DNA of 64,000 bases from Planctomycetota bacterium (GCA_014584315.1 JACTNA010000009.1:62001-126000), one strand, 5' to 3'. Positions 1 through 9,940 are shown, counted from the stretch's first letter. Made by a program: numbers and translations. The notes: a model not told the origin generated them from the sequence alone.

Positions 1-652
<652 letters not shown>

Positions 653-712
653 GGTGGGCTCCTACGTTGCTGACGGATCGATCGGTTCGCACAGTGGCAC
701 GGGGACAATGCC

Positions 713-740
713 GAACGCGAAGTTCGCGAGGTTCGCGAAG
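713..740. repeat. Triplet of 9-bp GCGAA repeats
   Basis: Three consecutive 9-base units, gaacgcgaa, gttcgcgag and gttcgcgaa, lie between the MoxR start and the octamer array. Triplets of the same design occur at 33068-33095 and 49714-49740, each on the same side of an octamer array. Confidence 0.75.
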
Positions 741-766
741 ATAGTCGGAACAGGCATAGAATCACG

Positions 767-866
767 CTTCGTCACTTCGTCACTTCGTCACTTCGTCACT
801 TCGTCACTTCGTCACTTCGTCACTTCGTCACTTCGTCACTTCGTCACTTCGTCACTTCGTCACTTC
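767..866. repeat. Octamer tandem array, cttcgtca x 12.5
   Basis: The 8-base unit cttcgtca (TGACGAAG on the minus strand) is repeated twelve and a half times without a mismatch. The array starts inside the last four codons of the upstream VWA gene, whose TGA stop is itself part of a unit, and runs downstream of that gene. There are no spacers, so this is not CRISPR. Confidence 0.97.
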
Positions 867-3800
867 CCGTTGCTTGGCCTTGAGCAGCCGCGACATGCCC
901 GCCTCGGCCGACTCGTCCTCGCCCTTGGGCGCGGGCTTCGCGGGGCGGTCGGGCACGATCGGCTCGCCCCCGAGGGCGACCGGCCCGGATGCACCGCGCG
1001 CCATCTGCTCCGCCGACGCCTCGAACTTGCGCTTGGCGACCTCCGGCGCGGGCGCGCCCGCCACGCCTCCCCCGCCCGTGCGCGCAAGGTCAGGGTCCGC
1101 CGTCTCCGGCCGCGCCGTCATCCGGTCCTGCGCCTTCTGCCGTGCGGCCTGCAGCGTCCCCAGTTGCATGCCCGCCTGGACCTTGCTGCGCTCCAGCGCC
1201 CTGCGGCTCGCCTTGAACGCGCCGAGCACGTCGATCCGCACACGCCGCACCGCGACATCCATGACAAACAGCCCCAGGCCCGCGATCGCGACGTAGAGCC
1301 AGATCGGCGTGGTCGCGACCGGCATCGTCAGCCCCTCTCGCCGCCACAGGTCCGTCGCGGCCGCGGGCGCGTCCAGCGAGAGCACACGCCCGCCCGTCAT
1401 CTCCGCCACCTGCATGAGCACCGCCGTGTTGTCCTGGAGCGAGCGGAACTCCTCGGCGAACGGGCGGGTGATCGCCGCCTGCACGGTGCCCTCGGTCGCC
1501 GGGCCGCCTTCCTCGGTCGCCGGGGCGTAGTACCGCAGGCTCATCACGTAGGTGCCGGCGTCGGACGTCGGCACGAGCGCCTCGAACCGCCCCGGCCCGA
1601 CCTGGCGCAGGTCGACATCCACGCCGCTCCCGCCCGGACCCGCGACGCGCCCCCGGAAGATGGCCGACGGCAGCCGACGCCCCTCCGCGTCCACGGCATC
1701 GACCACCACCAGCGTCTGCTCGCCGCGGTCCTCGGTGGTGACGCGGAGGTTCGCCGAGCCGCTGGGGCGCATGGTCCATCGCGTGTGCTGCTCCCAGAAC
1801 TGCTTGTACTTGCCCCAGGCGAGCCAGTTCGTCGCCCAGCGTGCCGTGGCGTCGCTCGTGAACGTCACGACGCGACCCAGCCCGTACTGCCACTGCGCTC
1901 CGATCGGATCGTTCTCCTTGCCGCGGATCGTGACCTGCGCCAGCCCTTCGCGCTCGGCGGCGACGACGTAGCCCGTGATGGGCGGCAGGCCGTCGATCCC
2001 CGCCGTCGTCTCCGAGAACCCCGTCATCGCCGGAGCGAACGCCGGGCCTTCCCAGATCAGGCTGCGCCGCACCACCTGCGCCTCCTTCACGAAGATCTGC
2101 GGCAGGCTGGCCAGCGCGGCCTGGGTGGTAACCTCGTAGTACTCGCCGCCGGTGCGCGTCGCCATCAGTTTCATCGTGCTCAGGTCGCGCATCGAGTGCG
2201 GGTAGACACCCACCGCAGAGATCGTCACGCGGTTGGCCCGGAACTGGTCCAGCAGCGCGGTCGAGAGCGACGGGTCGCCGTCCGAGATCACGATGACGTG
2301 CCGCTGCCCCGCGTCCACGGCCAGCAGGCCCTGGAGCGCGAGTTGCAGCGACGGGTCGAAACTGGGCATGTCGCCGAAGACGAGGCGGTTGATCGCCTGC
2401 CTGGCCGCCATCCCGTCGCCCTTGGGCTGGAGCGGGAACGTCCAGTCGACGCCCGCCTGCCATCCGTACTCGACGATGCCGACGTAATCGAGCCGACTCA
2501 GGGCATCCACCGCCGCGTTGCACACCTGCTTGCCGTAGTACACGCCGTTGGGCATCTCGACGGAGTGGATGACAAGGGCGAGCGCGCCACGCGGCATCTG
2601 GCGCTTCTGCGGCGGGTCCAGGCGGATCGGGAGCGCGTCCTCCAGCGGCGAGCCGATCCACCCGCCCGCCCCGAACGACTGGTCCCCGCCCACCATGAGC
2701 AGCCCGCCCCCCGTGTCGTGGACGTACTGCCGCAGGGCCTGCTGCTGCGCCTCGGAGTAGTCGTAGGCGGCCTGGTTGACCATGATCACGGCGTCGTAGG
2801 CGGTGAAACCGGCCAGATCGACCGGCGCGCTCTCCGGCGCGCGCACCTCGGCGCGGATCTCCGATTCCGCGAGCGCGCCCACCAGCGCGGCCGACTCGTC
2901 GATCTCGCCCCGGTCGCTGCGAAGCACCAGCACGCGCCCCTCCCCGGATACGAACGTGACCGCGAGCGCCTGGTTGTTCTCGACGATCCCGTCGTTGGGC
3001 ACGCCCGCCGCCGTCAGTTCCGGCTCGAACACCGCCCGGAACTGGTGCGCACCGCGGCTCGGCATCTGCACCGGCACGCTCAGCACGTTCGTCCCGGCAC
3101 GCAACTCGACCGGCACGCTCACCTCGGGCGAGTCCGGGTCCAGATCCATCGGGTGATCGTTCATCAGGATCGACAGGCGCCCGTGCGCCGGACGCGTCGC
3201 CGTCAGGACCACCCGCAGCGGCACGATCTCCCCCTCGCGCGCCAGCACCGGCGCGACCAGGCGGTCCGCGATCACCTCGTTGTCGTATCGGTAACGCAGC
3301 GGCAGCACGTCGATCGGCACGCCCGCCGCCCGCGCCGCCTCCGCGGCGCGAACGAGGCTCCCCTCCGTCTCGTTGCCGTCGCTCACCAGCAGGATCCGGT
3401 TCGCCGCGTCGTGCGAGGCCGTCGCCAGCGCGAGTTGCACCGCGGAAGCGAGGTTCGTGCCGTCCGTCGCGCCGACCATCCGCCGCTCGACCCGATCCAC
3501 GCGCCGGCTCGGGAGGTTCTGCACGTAGGCCTCGCGCGCTGTGGCGATCAGCCCGCGCCGGTCGTCGGCCTTCTTCTCGGCCGTCGCCTGGTCGATGAAC
3601 CGGTCCGCGCGCACCTGCAACTCGACCGGAACCGACCGGCTCGCGTCGAGGATCACGCTCACGGCGACGTCGCGGCTCTGCTTGCGCAACTGCGGCTCCG
3701 CGACCGCGCCGGCCACCAACGCGATCACCACCAGCCGCACACCGACCGCGACGCGACGGGTCGTCCCCCCCAGCCCGCTCAGGCTCCGACGCGAGAGCCA

Positions 3801-3890
3801 GACCGTCAACGCCCACAGCAGCGGGATGAGCGCCAGCCAGATCGGCCGGAGGAACTCGATCGGTCCCAGGGTCAGGGCGGCCAGCGTCAC
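852..3890 (-). CDS. Large VWA-domain membrane protein with GATase-like segment
   Basis: A 1012-residue membrane protein. The N-terminus has two hydrophobic segments (about 15-31 and 50-66), as in BatA-type proteins. A VWA domain follows with a partial metal-site motif DASRS at 82-86. Residues about 315-420 resemble the glutamine amidotransferase-like fold found in planctomycete VWA proteins, including a GGGLLMVGG turn but without a recognisable catalytic triad. A second, degenerate VWA-like region (about 435-560, with VIVISDGDPS) precedes a beta-rich part and a last membrane segment near 850, leaving a charged cytoplasmic tail. The gene overlaps the preceding NHL-protein gene by four bases (ATGA), and MoxR lies downstream. 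Known MoxR/VWA pairs work in envelope stress or complex maturation; the role here is inferred. The last codons and stop lie within the octamer repeat. Confidence 0.9.
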   Translation of the reverse strand: MTLAALTLGPIEFLRPIWLALIPLLWALTVWLSRRSLSGLGGTTRRVAVGVRLVVIALVAGAVAEPQLRKQSRDVAVSVILDASRSVPVELQVRADRFIDQATAEKKADDRRGLIATAREAYVQNLPSRRVDRVERRMVGATDGTNLASAVQLALATASHDAANRILLVSDGNETEGSLVRAAEAARAAGVPIDVLPLRYRYDNEVIADRLVAPVLAREGEIVPLRVVLTATRPAHGRLSILMNDHPMDLDPDSPEVSVPVELRAGTNVLSVPVQMPSRGAHQFRAVFEPELTAAGVPNDGIVENNQALAVTFVSGEGRVLVLRSDRGEIDESAALVGALAESEIRAEVRAPESAPVDLAGFTAYDAVIMVNQAAYDYSEAQQQALRQYVHDTGGGLLMVGGDQSFGAGGWIGSPLEDALPIRLDPPQKRQMPRGALALVIHSVEMPNGVYYGKQVCNAAVDALSRLDYVGIVEYGWQAGVDWTFPLQPKGDGMAARQAINRLVFGDMPSFDPSLQLALQGLLAVDAGQRHVIVISDGDPSLSTALLDQFRANRVTISAVGVYPHSMRDLSTMKLMATRTGGEYYEVTTQAALASLPQIFVKEAQVVRRSLIWEGPAFAPAMTGFSETTAGIDGLPPITGYVVAAEREGLAQVTIRGKENDPIGAQWQYGLGRVVTFTSDATARWATNWLAWGKYKQFWEQHTRWTMRPSGSANLRVTTEDRGEQTLVVVDAVDAEGRRLPSAIFRGRVAGPGGSGVDVDLRQVGPGRFEALVPTSDAGTYVMSLRYYAPATEEGGPATEGTVQAAITRPFAEEFRSLQDNTAVLMQVAEMTGGRVLSLDAPAAATDLWRREGLTMPVATTPIWLYVAIAGLGLFVMDVAVRRVRIDVLGAFKASRRALERSKVQAGMQLGTLQAARQKAQDRMTARPETADPDLARTGGGGVAGAPAPEVAKRKFEASAEQMARGASGPVALGGEPIVPDRPAKPAPKGEDESAEAGMSRLLKAKQREVTK

Positions 3891-4978
3891 CCGCCGCCTC
3901 CCCGTTCCTCATGCCGCGCCGCACGCACCGACCGCAGCGATGGACGATCAAACCCGACGACGCGCCCGTTGCCCGAGTCGAGCACGAACACGGTCCTGTC
4001 CAGCACGGCCACCCCCCACGGGTACGCCAGTTCGCCGCGCCCGCGCCCCGCCCGCCCGTACGCGGCGAGCGCGCCGCCCGTGTCCAGGTCGATGCGCTGC
4101 ACACGCGAGTTGCCGAACTCGGCGACCAGCGCGGTGCGATCCGACAGCACCGCCAGGCCATAGGGGTAGCGGAACTCGCCCGGCTCCGCCCCGGCTCGCG
4201 CGGGCGAGCCGTACCAGGCGATCAACGCCCCGTCCGGTGTGAAGCGCCCGATGCGGTGGTTGCACGAGTCCGCCACGACGATCTCGCCCCGGATCGGCTC
4301 CCACGCGATCGACTGCGGCCTGTTGAACTCCACCCCGTCACCCGAGCCGAACGCCCCGAACGCGAACAGAAACCGCAGGTCGCCGTCGAACACGCTGACC
4401 CGATCGTTCCCGCCGTACTCGGCGACGTAGACCCGCTCGACCGCCCCCCCCTCGCCCGTCACGACCGCGGCGTCCGTCGGGTAGATGAACTCGCCGTCCC
4501 CCTTGCCGTAGCGCCCGACCGACGCGAGCAGCGTCGCCGCGCCGTCCACCGTCGTCGGCGGTCGGTAGACCATCAGGCGGTGATAGTGCGTGTCGGCGAT
4601 GTAGAGGGCAGGCTCGGGCGGGTCGCCGAACGGAGCGGCGGTCACCCCGACCGGCTTGCCGAGTTCCCACTCGGGCATCCGGAACGACGCGAGGCACTCG
4701 CCCGTGCGCGGGTCGAGCCGCTGCACCCGGGCCGTCTTGTCGATCACCCAGACCGACTCGCCGTCCGCGTCGATGCACCGGGGGTACGCGAACTGACCCG
4801 GCGCGCCGCCCGGCTCGCCGATCTCCACGCGGACCTCGATCGGGCCGCCCGACTCGGGACCGCACCCGACCGGCAACAACGCCGTGGCGACGAGGACGCA
4901 CGCGCACGACAGACGCAACGCCCCGCGCCCGGCCACCCCGCGCCACACTCGCCCGACCCCTGCTCGCATGTACTCCAC
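3887..4978 (-). CDS. NHL-repeat (six-bladed propeller-like) lipoprotein
   Basis: A 363-residue exported protein. A basic N-terminus is followed by a hydrophobic segment ending in LLPVGC, a lipobox-like site with Cys39, so it is probably lipid-anchored. The mature part contains repeating blades of the NHL type, with phrases such as FAYPRCIDADG, FNRPQSIAWEP, FRYPYGLAVL and LAYPWGVAVL spaced at about 45-60 residues, as expected for a beta-propeller. NHL propellers bind proteins or other ligands and are not usually enzymes. The gene overlaps the VWA gene downstream by four bases, so the two are almost certainly co-translated. An alternative start is the Met three codons later. The lipobox is imperfect (Pro at -3), so lipidation is less certain than export. 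Confidence 0.85.
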   Translation of the reverse strand: MEYMRAGVGRVWRGVAGRGALRLSCACVLVATALLPVGCGPESGGPIEVRVEIGEPGGAPGQFAYPRCIDADGESVWVIDKTARVQRLDPRTGECLASFRMPEWELGKPVGVTAAPFGDPPEPALYIADTHYHRLMVYRPPTTVDGAATLLASVGRYGKGDGEFIYPTDAAVVTGEGGAVERVYVAEYGGNDRVSVFDGDLRFLFAFGAFGSGDGVEFNRPQSIAWEPIRGEIVVADSCNHRIGRFTPDGALIAWYGSPARAGAEPGEFRYPYGLAVLSDRTALVAEFGNSRVQRIDLDTGGALAAYGRAGRGRGELAYPWGVAVLDRTVFVLDSGNGRVVGFDRPSLRSVRAARHEERGGGG

Positions 4979-5034
4979 AGAGTACCGGATACCTCCCCCG
5001 GCGGTTCACGGGGTGGTTCCCGGAGCGCGGCCTT

Positions 5035-6657
5035 TCAGGCCCCGCGTTCCGCGGATCGAGCGCACAACAGGAGCGACGCGACAGCGAGGACAAGCCCGAC
5101 CGCGATGAGCATGACCGAGGCCGCCGAGAGGTCCGACTGCCGGGCGAAGTGCAGGAAGTTGAGCATGAGCGTCGCGAGGCCTCCCATCCCCGGCGGCTGG
5201 AGTTGACTCGCCGCCTCGACCTCGTGGAAGGCGAGCGCCGCCGTCGCCAGCCCCACGCCCGCCAACGCCCCTGCCTGCATCGGCCTCGCCACGCGCCACC
5301 AGCCGCGCACGCCCTCGGCCCCGTCCAGCCGCCGCAGGTCGGCCAGTTCGACCGGTTGGAGCCGGGCCAGCACGCACCCGATCAGCACGCCGAGGAACCC
5401 GAACCGCGCGACCTCCCCCACCGCGACGGCCACCAGCGACCCACCCACCACCGGCGCGCGCCCATAGGCCGCGTCCACCGCCGAGCCGACGAGCACGCCC
5501 GGCACAAGGGCGGCCGAGAGCCAGCCCGCCAGCGCGCACGCCACAAGCCCCCGCCCCGCGCGCCCGCGCGAACCCGCGAGCGACGCCACGCACGCCGCGA
5601 CGATGACCGACGCCCCACCCGCGATCGCCGCCCACCCCGCGCTGCTCGCCGCCGCCGACGCGATGGTGCGCGCGGTGTTGGCGACGGCGCGCAGGCTCCC
5701 CGCGTCGCGCGCCAGCAGCACGAACGGCACGACCACGCTGAGCGACCAGATCACGCCCGCGCCCACCCGCGCACCCACGCCGACTCGGGGGCGATCGTCG
5801 CCTGTCTCCGCGCTCGTGCGCGCGGCGGCCGCACGAACAACCGGCCCGGCGACCGCGACACCCGCGATGATCGCGACGCCGACCAGCGGCCACGCCGAAG
5901 CCCACGAACGCCATCGCTCGGAGAACGGGTGGAAGTCCAGAGAGAACCAGACGACCTCGACGGCGTAGGTCGGCACGTTCGCGACGTGCAGCGGCACGGG
6001 CGAGGCGAGCGTGAGCAGCGCGGCGCACCCCGCCGCCGCGCACCACCCCCACCGCGTCGCCGAAACGACGAACGCCGCACGACGCCACCACGGCATCGGC
6101 TCAAGCGCGAGCGCGTCGAGCACCCCACGGTCGATCCGACGAGCCGCGATGGCGAGCACGACCGCCGCCACCGGCCAGACCCACAGCACCAGCCCGAGCC
6201 AGGCGAACGCCCGCCCCATCGCGATCGGCGCCCAGGTCGCCCCGTGTCGCAGCGCTTCGTCCACCACGCCCGCGAGGAAGCCCCCCGGCGCTCGCAGCAG
6301 GTTCCACCCCGCGTACGCCAGGTAGTTCGGCAGCAACATCGGCGCGAGCAGGAGCGGCGCCCACGACCAGCGCGCCGACCGCAACGCCCACGCCGCCGGC
6401 CAGGCCAGCGCGGCCGCCGGCACCCCCACCGCGATCGCCCACGCCACGGACCGCACGAGCGCGACAGCGCGACCGCGCCCGATCGTGAGGTCCGCCGCGC
6501 CGCTCTCGTACACGCCGCGCACGACGCCGACCATCGCCCAACCCGCGGGCCACAGCACGACGACGCCCAGGATGCACAGCAGCACCATCGCCGGGGGCGA
6601 ACACGCGACGAACCGGCGAGCGCGGGTCGATGCGGGCGTGTGCGGCTGCTCCGGCAT
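5035..6657 (-). CDS. ABC importer permease, fused two-domain (iron/thiamine/polyamine class)
   Basis: A 540-residue, strongly hydrophobic protein with about 12 predicted membrane segments in two halves, the layout of FbpB/ThiP-type permeases in which two permease domains are fused. Each half ends in an EAA-like cytoplasmic loop that would contact the ATPase: one near LDALALEPMPWWRRAAF and one near LDGAEGVRGWWRVARPM. The ATG at 6657 was chosen because the sequence upstream is low-complexity Arg/Gly-rich and the permease homology starts there. No binding protein or ATPase lies beside it in the window, so the substrate cannot be read from context. It is 56 bases upstream of the NHL lipoprotein on the same strand and divergent from accB. 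Confidence 0.82.
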   Translation of the reverse strand: MPEQPHTPASTRARRFVACSPPAMVLLCILGVVVLWPAGWAMVGVVRGVYESGAADLTIGRGRAVALVRSVAWAIAVGVPAAALAWPAAWALRSARWSWAPLLLAPMLLPNYLAYAGWNLLRAPGGFLAGVVDEALRHGATWAPIAMGRAFAWLGLVLWVWPVAAVVLAIAARRIDRGVLDALALEPMPWWRRAAFVVSATRWGWCAAAGCAALLTLASPVPLHVANVPTYAVEVVWFSLDFHPFSERWRSWASAWPLVGVAIIAGVAVAGPVVRAAAARTSAETGDDRPRVGVGARVGAGVIWSLSVVVPFVLLARDAGSLRAVANTARTIASAAASSAGWAAIAGGASVIVAACVASLAGSRGRAGRGLVACALAGWLSAALVPGVLVGSAVDAAYGRAPVVGGSLVAVAVGEVARFGFLGVLIGCVLARLQPVELADLRRLDGAEGVRGWWRVARPMQAGALAGVGLATAALAFHEVEAASQLQPPGMGGLATLMLNFLHFARQSDLSAASVMLIAVGLVLAVASLLLCARSAERGA

Positions 6658-6812
6658 CGGCCCGAGTCTACACGGGCCTGCCCGAACACCCTCCCGGGCG
6701 CCGGCGCACGCCCCGCGCCTCCCCGATATCATGCCCGCCCTGTGCCGGGGGTTCTCTCCTTTCCCTGCCGCGCCCCCGCCCCAAGCCGGGCGGCGCACGC
6801 CGGACGACACCC

Positions 6813-7292
6813 ATGATCGACATCCGCAAACTGAAGGAACTGGTCCGATTGATGGTCGAGAACGACCTCTCGGAACTCGACCTGCGCGACCAGCAGGAGA
6901 CGGTCACCATCAAGCGCGGGCCGAGCGGGATCGTGATGGCGCCCGCGTACCCGCACGTCGGCATGGCCGGCGCGGGCGGCGCGACGAGCGCGGAACCCTC
7001 CCCCGCGACCGACAACGGCTCGCCCCGCGCCGCGGACGAGGACGACTCGGGCCTGGTCGCCATCGAGTCGCCCATGGTCGGGACGTTCTACTCCGCCGCG
7101 ACGCCCGACGCCGAGCCGTTCGTCTCGGTCGGGTCCGCAGTCTCCACCGACACGGTGGTCTGTCTCGTCGAAGCGATGAAGGTCTTCAATGAAATCAAGG
7201 CCGAGTGCGCGGGCACCGTCGAGCGCGTCCTCGTGAACAACGGCGAAGCCGTGGAGTTCGGCCAGAAACTGTTCCTCATTCGACCAGCGTGA
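6813..7292 (+). CDS. accB: Biotin carboxyl carrier protein of acetyl-CoA carboxylase
   Basis: The 159-residue protein carries the biotin that shuttles CO2 from biotin carboxylase to the carboxyltransferase in the first step of fatty-acid synthesis. The N-terminal helix region (MIDIRKLKELVRLMVEND) is typical of AccB, then comes an Ala/Pro linker (about 45-78) and the biotinyl domain with EAMKVFNEIK, in which Lys123 is the biotinylated residue. The motif ESPMVGTFY that precedes it is also conserved. accC follows 206 bases later on the same strand. The ATG at 6813 fits the family N-terminus. A TATCAT -10-like element lies at 6727, about 80 bases upstream, inside a 15-mer also found in front of mfd. 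Confidence 0.96.
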   Translation: MIDIRKLKELVRLMVENDLSELDLRDQQETVTIKRGPSGIVMAPAYPHVGMAGAGGATSAEPSPATDNGSPRAADEDDSGLVAIESPMVGTFYSAATPDAEPFVSVGSAVSTDTVVCLVEAMKVFNEIKAECAGTVERVLVNNGEAVEFGQKLFLIRPA

Positions 7293-7402
7293 GAAGCGCA
7301 GGGATCGACGGACGAGGGGTCGAGACAGCAATCAGGGCGGAGCGCAGGACACGCCGCTTCACGTCCGCCGCCGAACCACCGACGCCGACTCCCGTCACGC
7401 CC

Positions 7403-7490
7403 CGATCCCTCTCCCCTCGCTCCCCTCGATCCCTCGATCCCTCGATCCCTTGATCCCTTGATCCCTCGACCCCTTGATCCCTCGACCCCT
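7403..7490. repeat. Degenerate octamer array (cgatccct/tgatccct) before accC
   Basis: From 7427 to 7490 there are eight uninterrupted 8-base units alternating cgatccct, tgatccct and cgacccct, preceded by more degenerate copies from 7403. The array fills the accB-accC spacer and ends nine bases before the accC ATG. Unlike the other arrays in the window it is 5' of a gene and not at a stop codon. Confidence 0.93.
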
Positions 7491-7498
7491 CACCCACC

Positions 7499-8839
7499 AT
7501 GTTCCGACGCATCCTCATAGCGAACCGCGGCGAGATCGCTCTCCGCATCATCCGTGCCTGCCGCGAACTCGGCGTCGAGGCCGTCTGCGTCTACTCGAAG
7601 GCCGACGCCAACGCCCCGTACCTGCGCCTCGCCGACCGCGCCATCTGCATCGGCGAGGGGCCGGCCAAGGAGAGTTACCTCAACATCAGCCGCATCATCT
7701 CCGCGGCCGAGATCGCCGACGTGGACGCCATCCACCCGGGGTACGGCTTCCTCTCCGAGCGCGCGGACTTCTCCGCCATCTGCCGAGACTGCAAGATCGA
7801 GTTCATCGGCCCCAGCCCCGAGGCCATGGCCAAACTGGGCGACAAGGTCGAGTGCAAACGCACCGCCAGGGCCGCCAAGGTCCCGATCTTCCCCGGCTCG
7901 GAGGGAGCCATCGAGGACGAGGACGAAGCCGCCAAGATCGCCGAGGACGTCGGCTACCCCGTCATCATCAAGGCCGCGGCCGGCGGCGGCGGTCGCGGGA
8001 TGCGCATCTGCCGAAACGAGGCCTCCCTCCGCTCCAACATCCGCGCCGCGCAGCAGGAGGCCCAGGCCGCCTTCGGCAACGGGTCCGTCTTCATCGAGAA
8101 GTTCCTCGAACACGCGCGGCACGTCGAGGTGCAGGTGCTCGGCGACAAGCACGGCCACGCCGTCCACCTCTTCGAACGCGACTGCTCCGTCCAGCGACGC
8201 CACCAGAAACTCATCGAGGAGGCCCCCGCCCCGGGCGTCGACCGCCGCAGACTCGCCACGCTCGGCGAGGGCGCGGCCAGGCTCGTCCGCTCCGCCGACT
8301 ACGCCGGCGCGGCCACGGTCGAGTTCCTCATGGACGAGAAGCAGAACTTCTACATGCTCGAAGTCAACACGCGCGTCCAGGTCGAGCACCCCGTGACCGA
8401 GATGATCACCGGCGTGGACATCGTGAAGATGTCCATCCTCATCGCCGCGGGAGAGCCGCTCCCCTTCCGCCAGAAGGACGTGTCCTTCCACGGCCACGCC
8501 ATGGAGTGCCGCATCAACGCCGAAGACCCGGACCGCGCATTCATGCCCTCCGCCGGCGCGGTCGACCTCTGGGAGCCCCCCGGCGGCCCGGGCGTGCGCG
8601 TCGACTCGCACGTCGTCACCGGATACCGCGTGCCGCCCAACTACGACTCGATGGTCGGCAAACTCATCGTCCACGCCGACAACCGCGAGGCGTGCATCGC
8701 CCGCATGGCCCGAGCCTTGCGCGAGTTCCGCGTCGCCCCGATCAAGACCACCATCCCCCTCCAACTCCGCCTCATGGAGAACTCCGACTTCCGAACGGGG
8801 GGGGTGGACATCCACTTCCTCGAGCGCCTGCTGAAGTGA
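7499..8839 (+). CDS. accC: Biotin carboxylase subunit of acetyl-CoA carboxylase
   Basis: A 446-residue ATP-grasp enzyme that carboxylates the biotin of AccB using ATP and bicarbonate. The N-terminal biotin-carboxylase domain starts RILIANRGEIALRIIRA; the glycine-rich ATP loop GGGGRGMR, the ATP-grasp metal-binding Glu region and the signature EVNTRVQVEHPVTE are all intact, and the C-terminal domain ends near LERLLK. Length and motifs match full-length AccC. It lies downstream of accB with the carboxyltransferase genes absent from this window. There is no good ribosome-binding site: the octamer array runs almost to the ATG, so the start is set by homology. Confidence 0.97.
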   Translation: MFRRILIANRGEIALRIIRACRELGVEAVCVYSKADANAPYLRLADRAICIGEGPAKESYLNISRIISAAEIADVDAIHPGYGFLSERADFSAICRDCKIEFIGPSPEAMAKLGDKVECKRTARAAKVPIFPGSEGAIEDEDEAAKIAEDVGYPVIIKAAAGGGGRGMRICRNEASLRSNIRAAQQEAQAAFGNGSVFIEKFLEHARHVEVQVLGDKHGHAVHLFERDCSVQRRHQKLIEEAPAPGVDRRRLATLGEGAARLVRSADYAGAATVEFLMDEKQNFYMLEVNTRVQVEHPVTEMITGVDIVKMSILIAAGEPLPFRQKDVSFHGHAMECRINAEDPDRAFMPSAGAVDLWEPPGGPGVRVDSHVVTGYRVPPNYDSMVGKLIVHADNREACIARMARALREFRVAPIKTTIPLQLRLMENSDFRTGGVDIHFLERLLK

Positions 8840-8905
8840 GGCGGACGGAGAACCGCCGACCACGAGAACAGGCGAAACCACCGGCATTTCAGGGCGTGAA
8901 TCCCC

Positions 8906-8934
8906 TTGAACCGGACCCCTCGCGTCGCTATGCT
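8906..8934 (+). promoter_or_regulatory. Sigma70-type promoter for the PEP-CTERM gene
   Basis: TTGAAC (8906-8911), a 17-base spacer and TATGCT (8929-8934) lie 190 bases upstream of the PEP-CTERM gene in the 288-base gap after accC. Good agreement with the -35/-10 consensus; it implies a long leader in which I see no other gene. Confidence 0.6.
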
Positions 8935-9127
8935 CGGAGAGCAGGAGGGGGCGTCCGCCGGAGACGAGCGGGTGCGCACATGCGGGAGAGGGCAGGGACC
9001 GCCGCCAGTACTGAACGAACGCACCCGCCGTGCGGCGGGGGTGTCGCATCGGGCCGTCGTCATCGCGCCTGCTCACGGCCGGCAGGCAGGGTTCTCGCAC
9101 CAGCCAAGTAGTCAGGAGAAGAGAAAC

Positions 9128-9940
9128 ATGCGTCTCATCGCCAGCACCATCGCAGCCGTCGGACTCGCCGCCTCGCTCGCCTCGGGCCAGTTGATCGTCG
9201 GCAACGACCAGTCCGGCACGGCACACATCTACCACATCGACGTGAACACCGGCGTCGCGACGTCGATCTATTCGTCGTCGACCGCCACGGCCAAGCCGTG
9301 GGGCATGGCCTACGACGGCGCCACCAACACGCTCTACTGGAACAACGGCTCGACCCTGTACGCCTCGACCTACGACATCAACGGGCTGAACCCCGTGACC
9401 CTCGGCACGATGATGTTCAACAACGCGACCGTCAACTTCGTGGGCCTGGGCTTCCGCAACGGAGTGCTTGTGGGGACGCGCAATATCGCCACCGAGGCCG
9501 TCTACGAGATCGACCCCAACACGCTCATCGCAACCCAGACGTACGTCTACTCGACGACCTACGACTTCGGCGGCGTCGACGTCGACGCGACCAACAACAA
9601 CCTCTACGGCCTGAGCGATACGCCCAGCGACGGACGCGGCCTCTACCTCATCGACGACACCAACCAGACCGTGACCCACAAGGCCCCGTACCCCGCCGGC
9701 GAGACCGACATCGACGGCCTGGCCGTCTTCAACGGCATCGCCTACTACGTCACCGACGGCCCGAACACCACACAGGCCAACTTCTACATCTTCGACGCGA
9801 ACACCGGCGTCCAACTCGGCACGCTCCCCTCTCCCTTCACCGGCAGCGGCACCTTCTCCGCGGCCGCGTTCGTCCCCGCGCCGGGCGCGCTCGCCCTCCT
9901 CGGCCTCGGCGGCCTCACCGCCATCCGCCGCCGCCGCTGA
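9128..9940 (+). CDS. Secreted protein with PEP-CTERM-like sorting tail
   Basis: A 270-residue secreted protein. The signal peptide covers about residues 1-20 (hydrophobic core, then LASGQ). The body is rich in Asn, Thr, Tyr and Asp, with repeated phrases such as YHIDVNTGVATSIY, YEIDPNTLIATQTY and YIFDANTGVQLGTL, suggesting a beta-propeller-like fold as in other surface proteins of this phylum. The C-terminus VPAPGALALLGLGGL followed by RRRR is a PEP-CTERM-type exosortase signal (Pro motif, hydrophobic segment, basic end). The start at 9128 has AGGAG 8-13 bases upstream and begins the signal peptide. A matching exosortase is not in the window. A promoter at 8906 and a GC-rich hairpin at 9971 frame it as a single-gene unit. 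Confidence 0.88.
   Translation: MRLIASTIAAVGLAASLASGQLIVGNDQSGTAHIYHIDVNTGVATSIYSSSTATAKPWGMAYDGATNTLYWNNGSTLYASTYDINGLNPVTLGTMMFNNATVNFVGLGFRNGVLVGTRNIATEAVYEIDPNTLIATQTYVYSTTYDFGGVDVDATNNNLYGLSDTPSDGRGLYLIDDTNQTVTHKAPYPAGETDIDGLAVFNGIAYYVTDGPNTTQANFYIFDANTGVQLGTLPSPFTGSGTFSAAAFVPAPGALALLGLGGLTAIRRRR

Noticed and set aside
767-866. Possible CRISPR array
   Set aside because: The unit is 8 bases, with no spacers; it is a simple tandem repeat.
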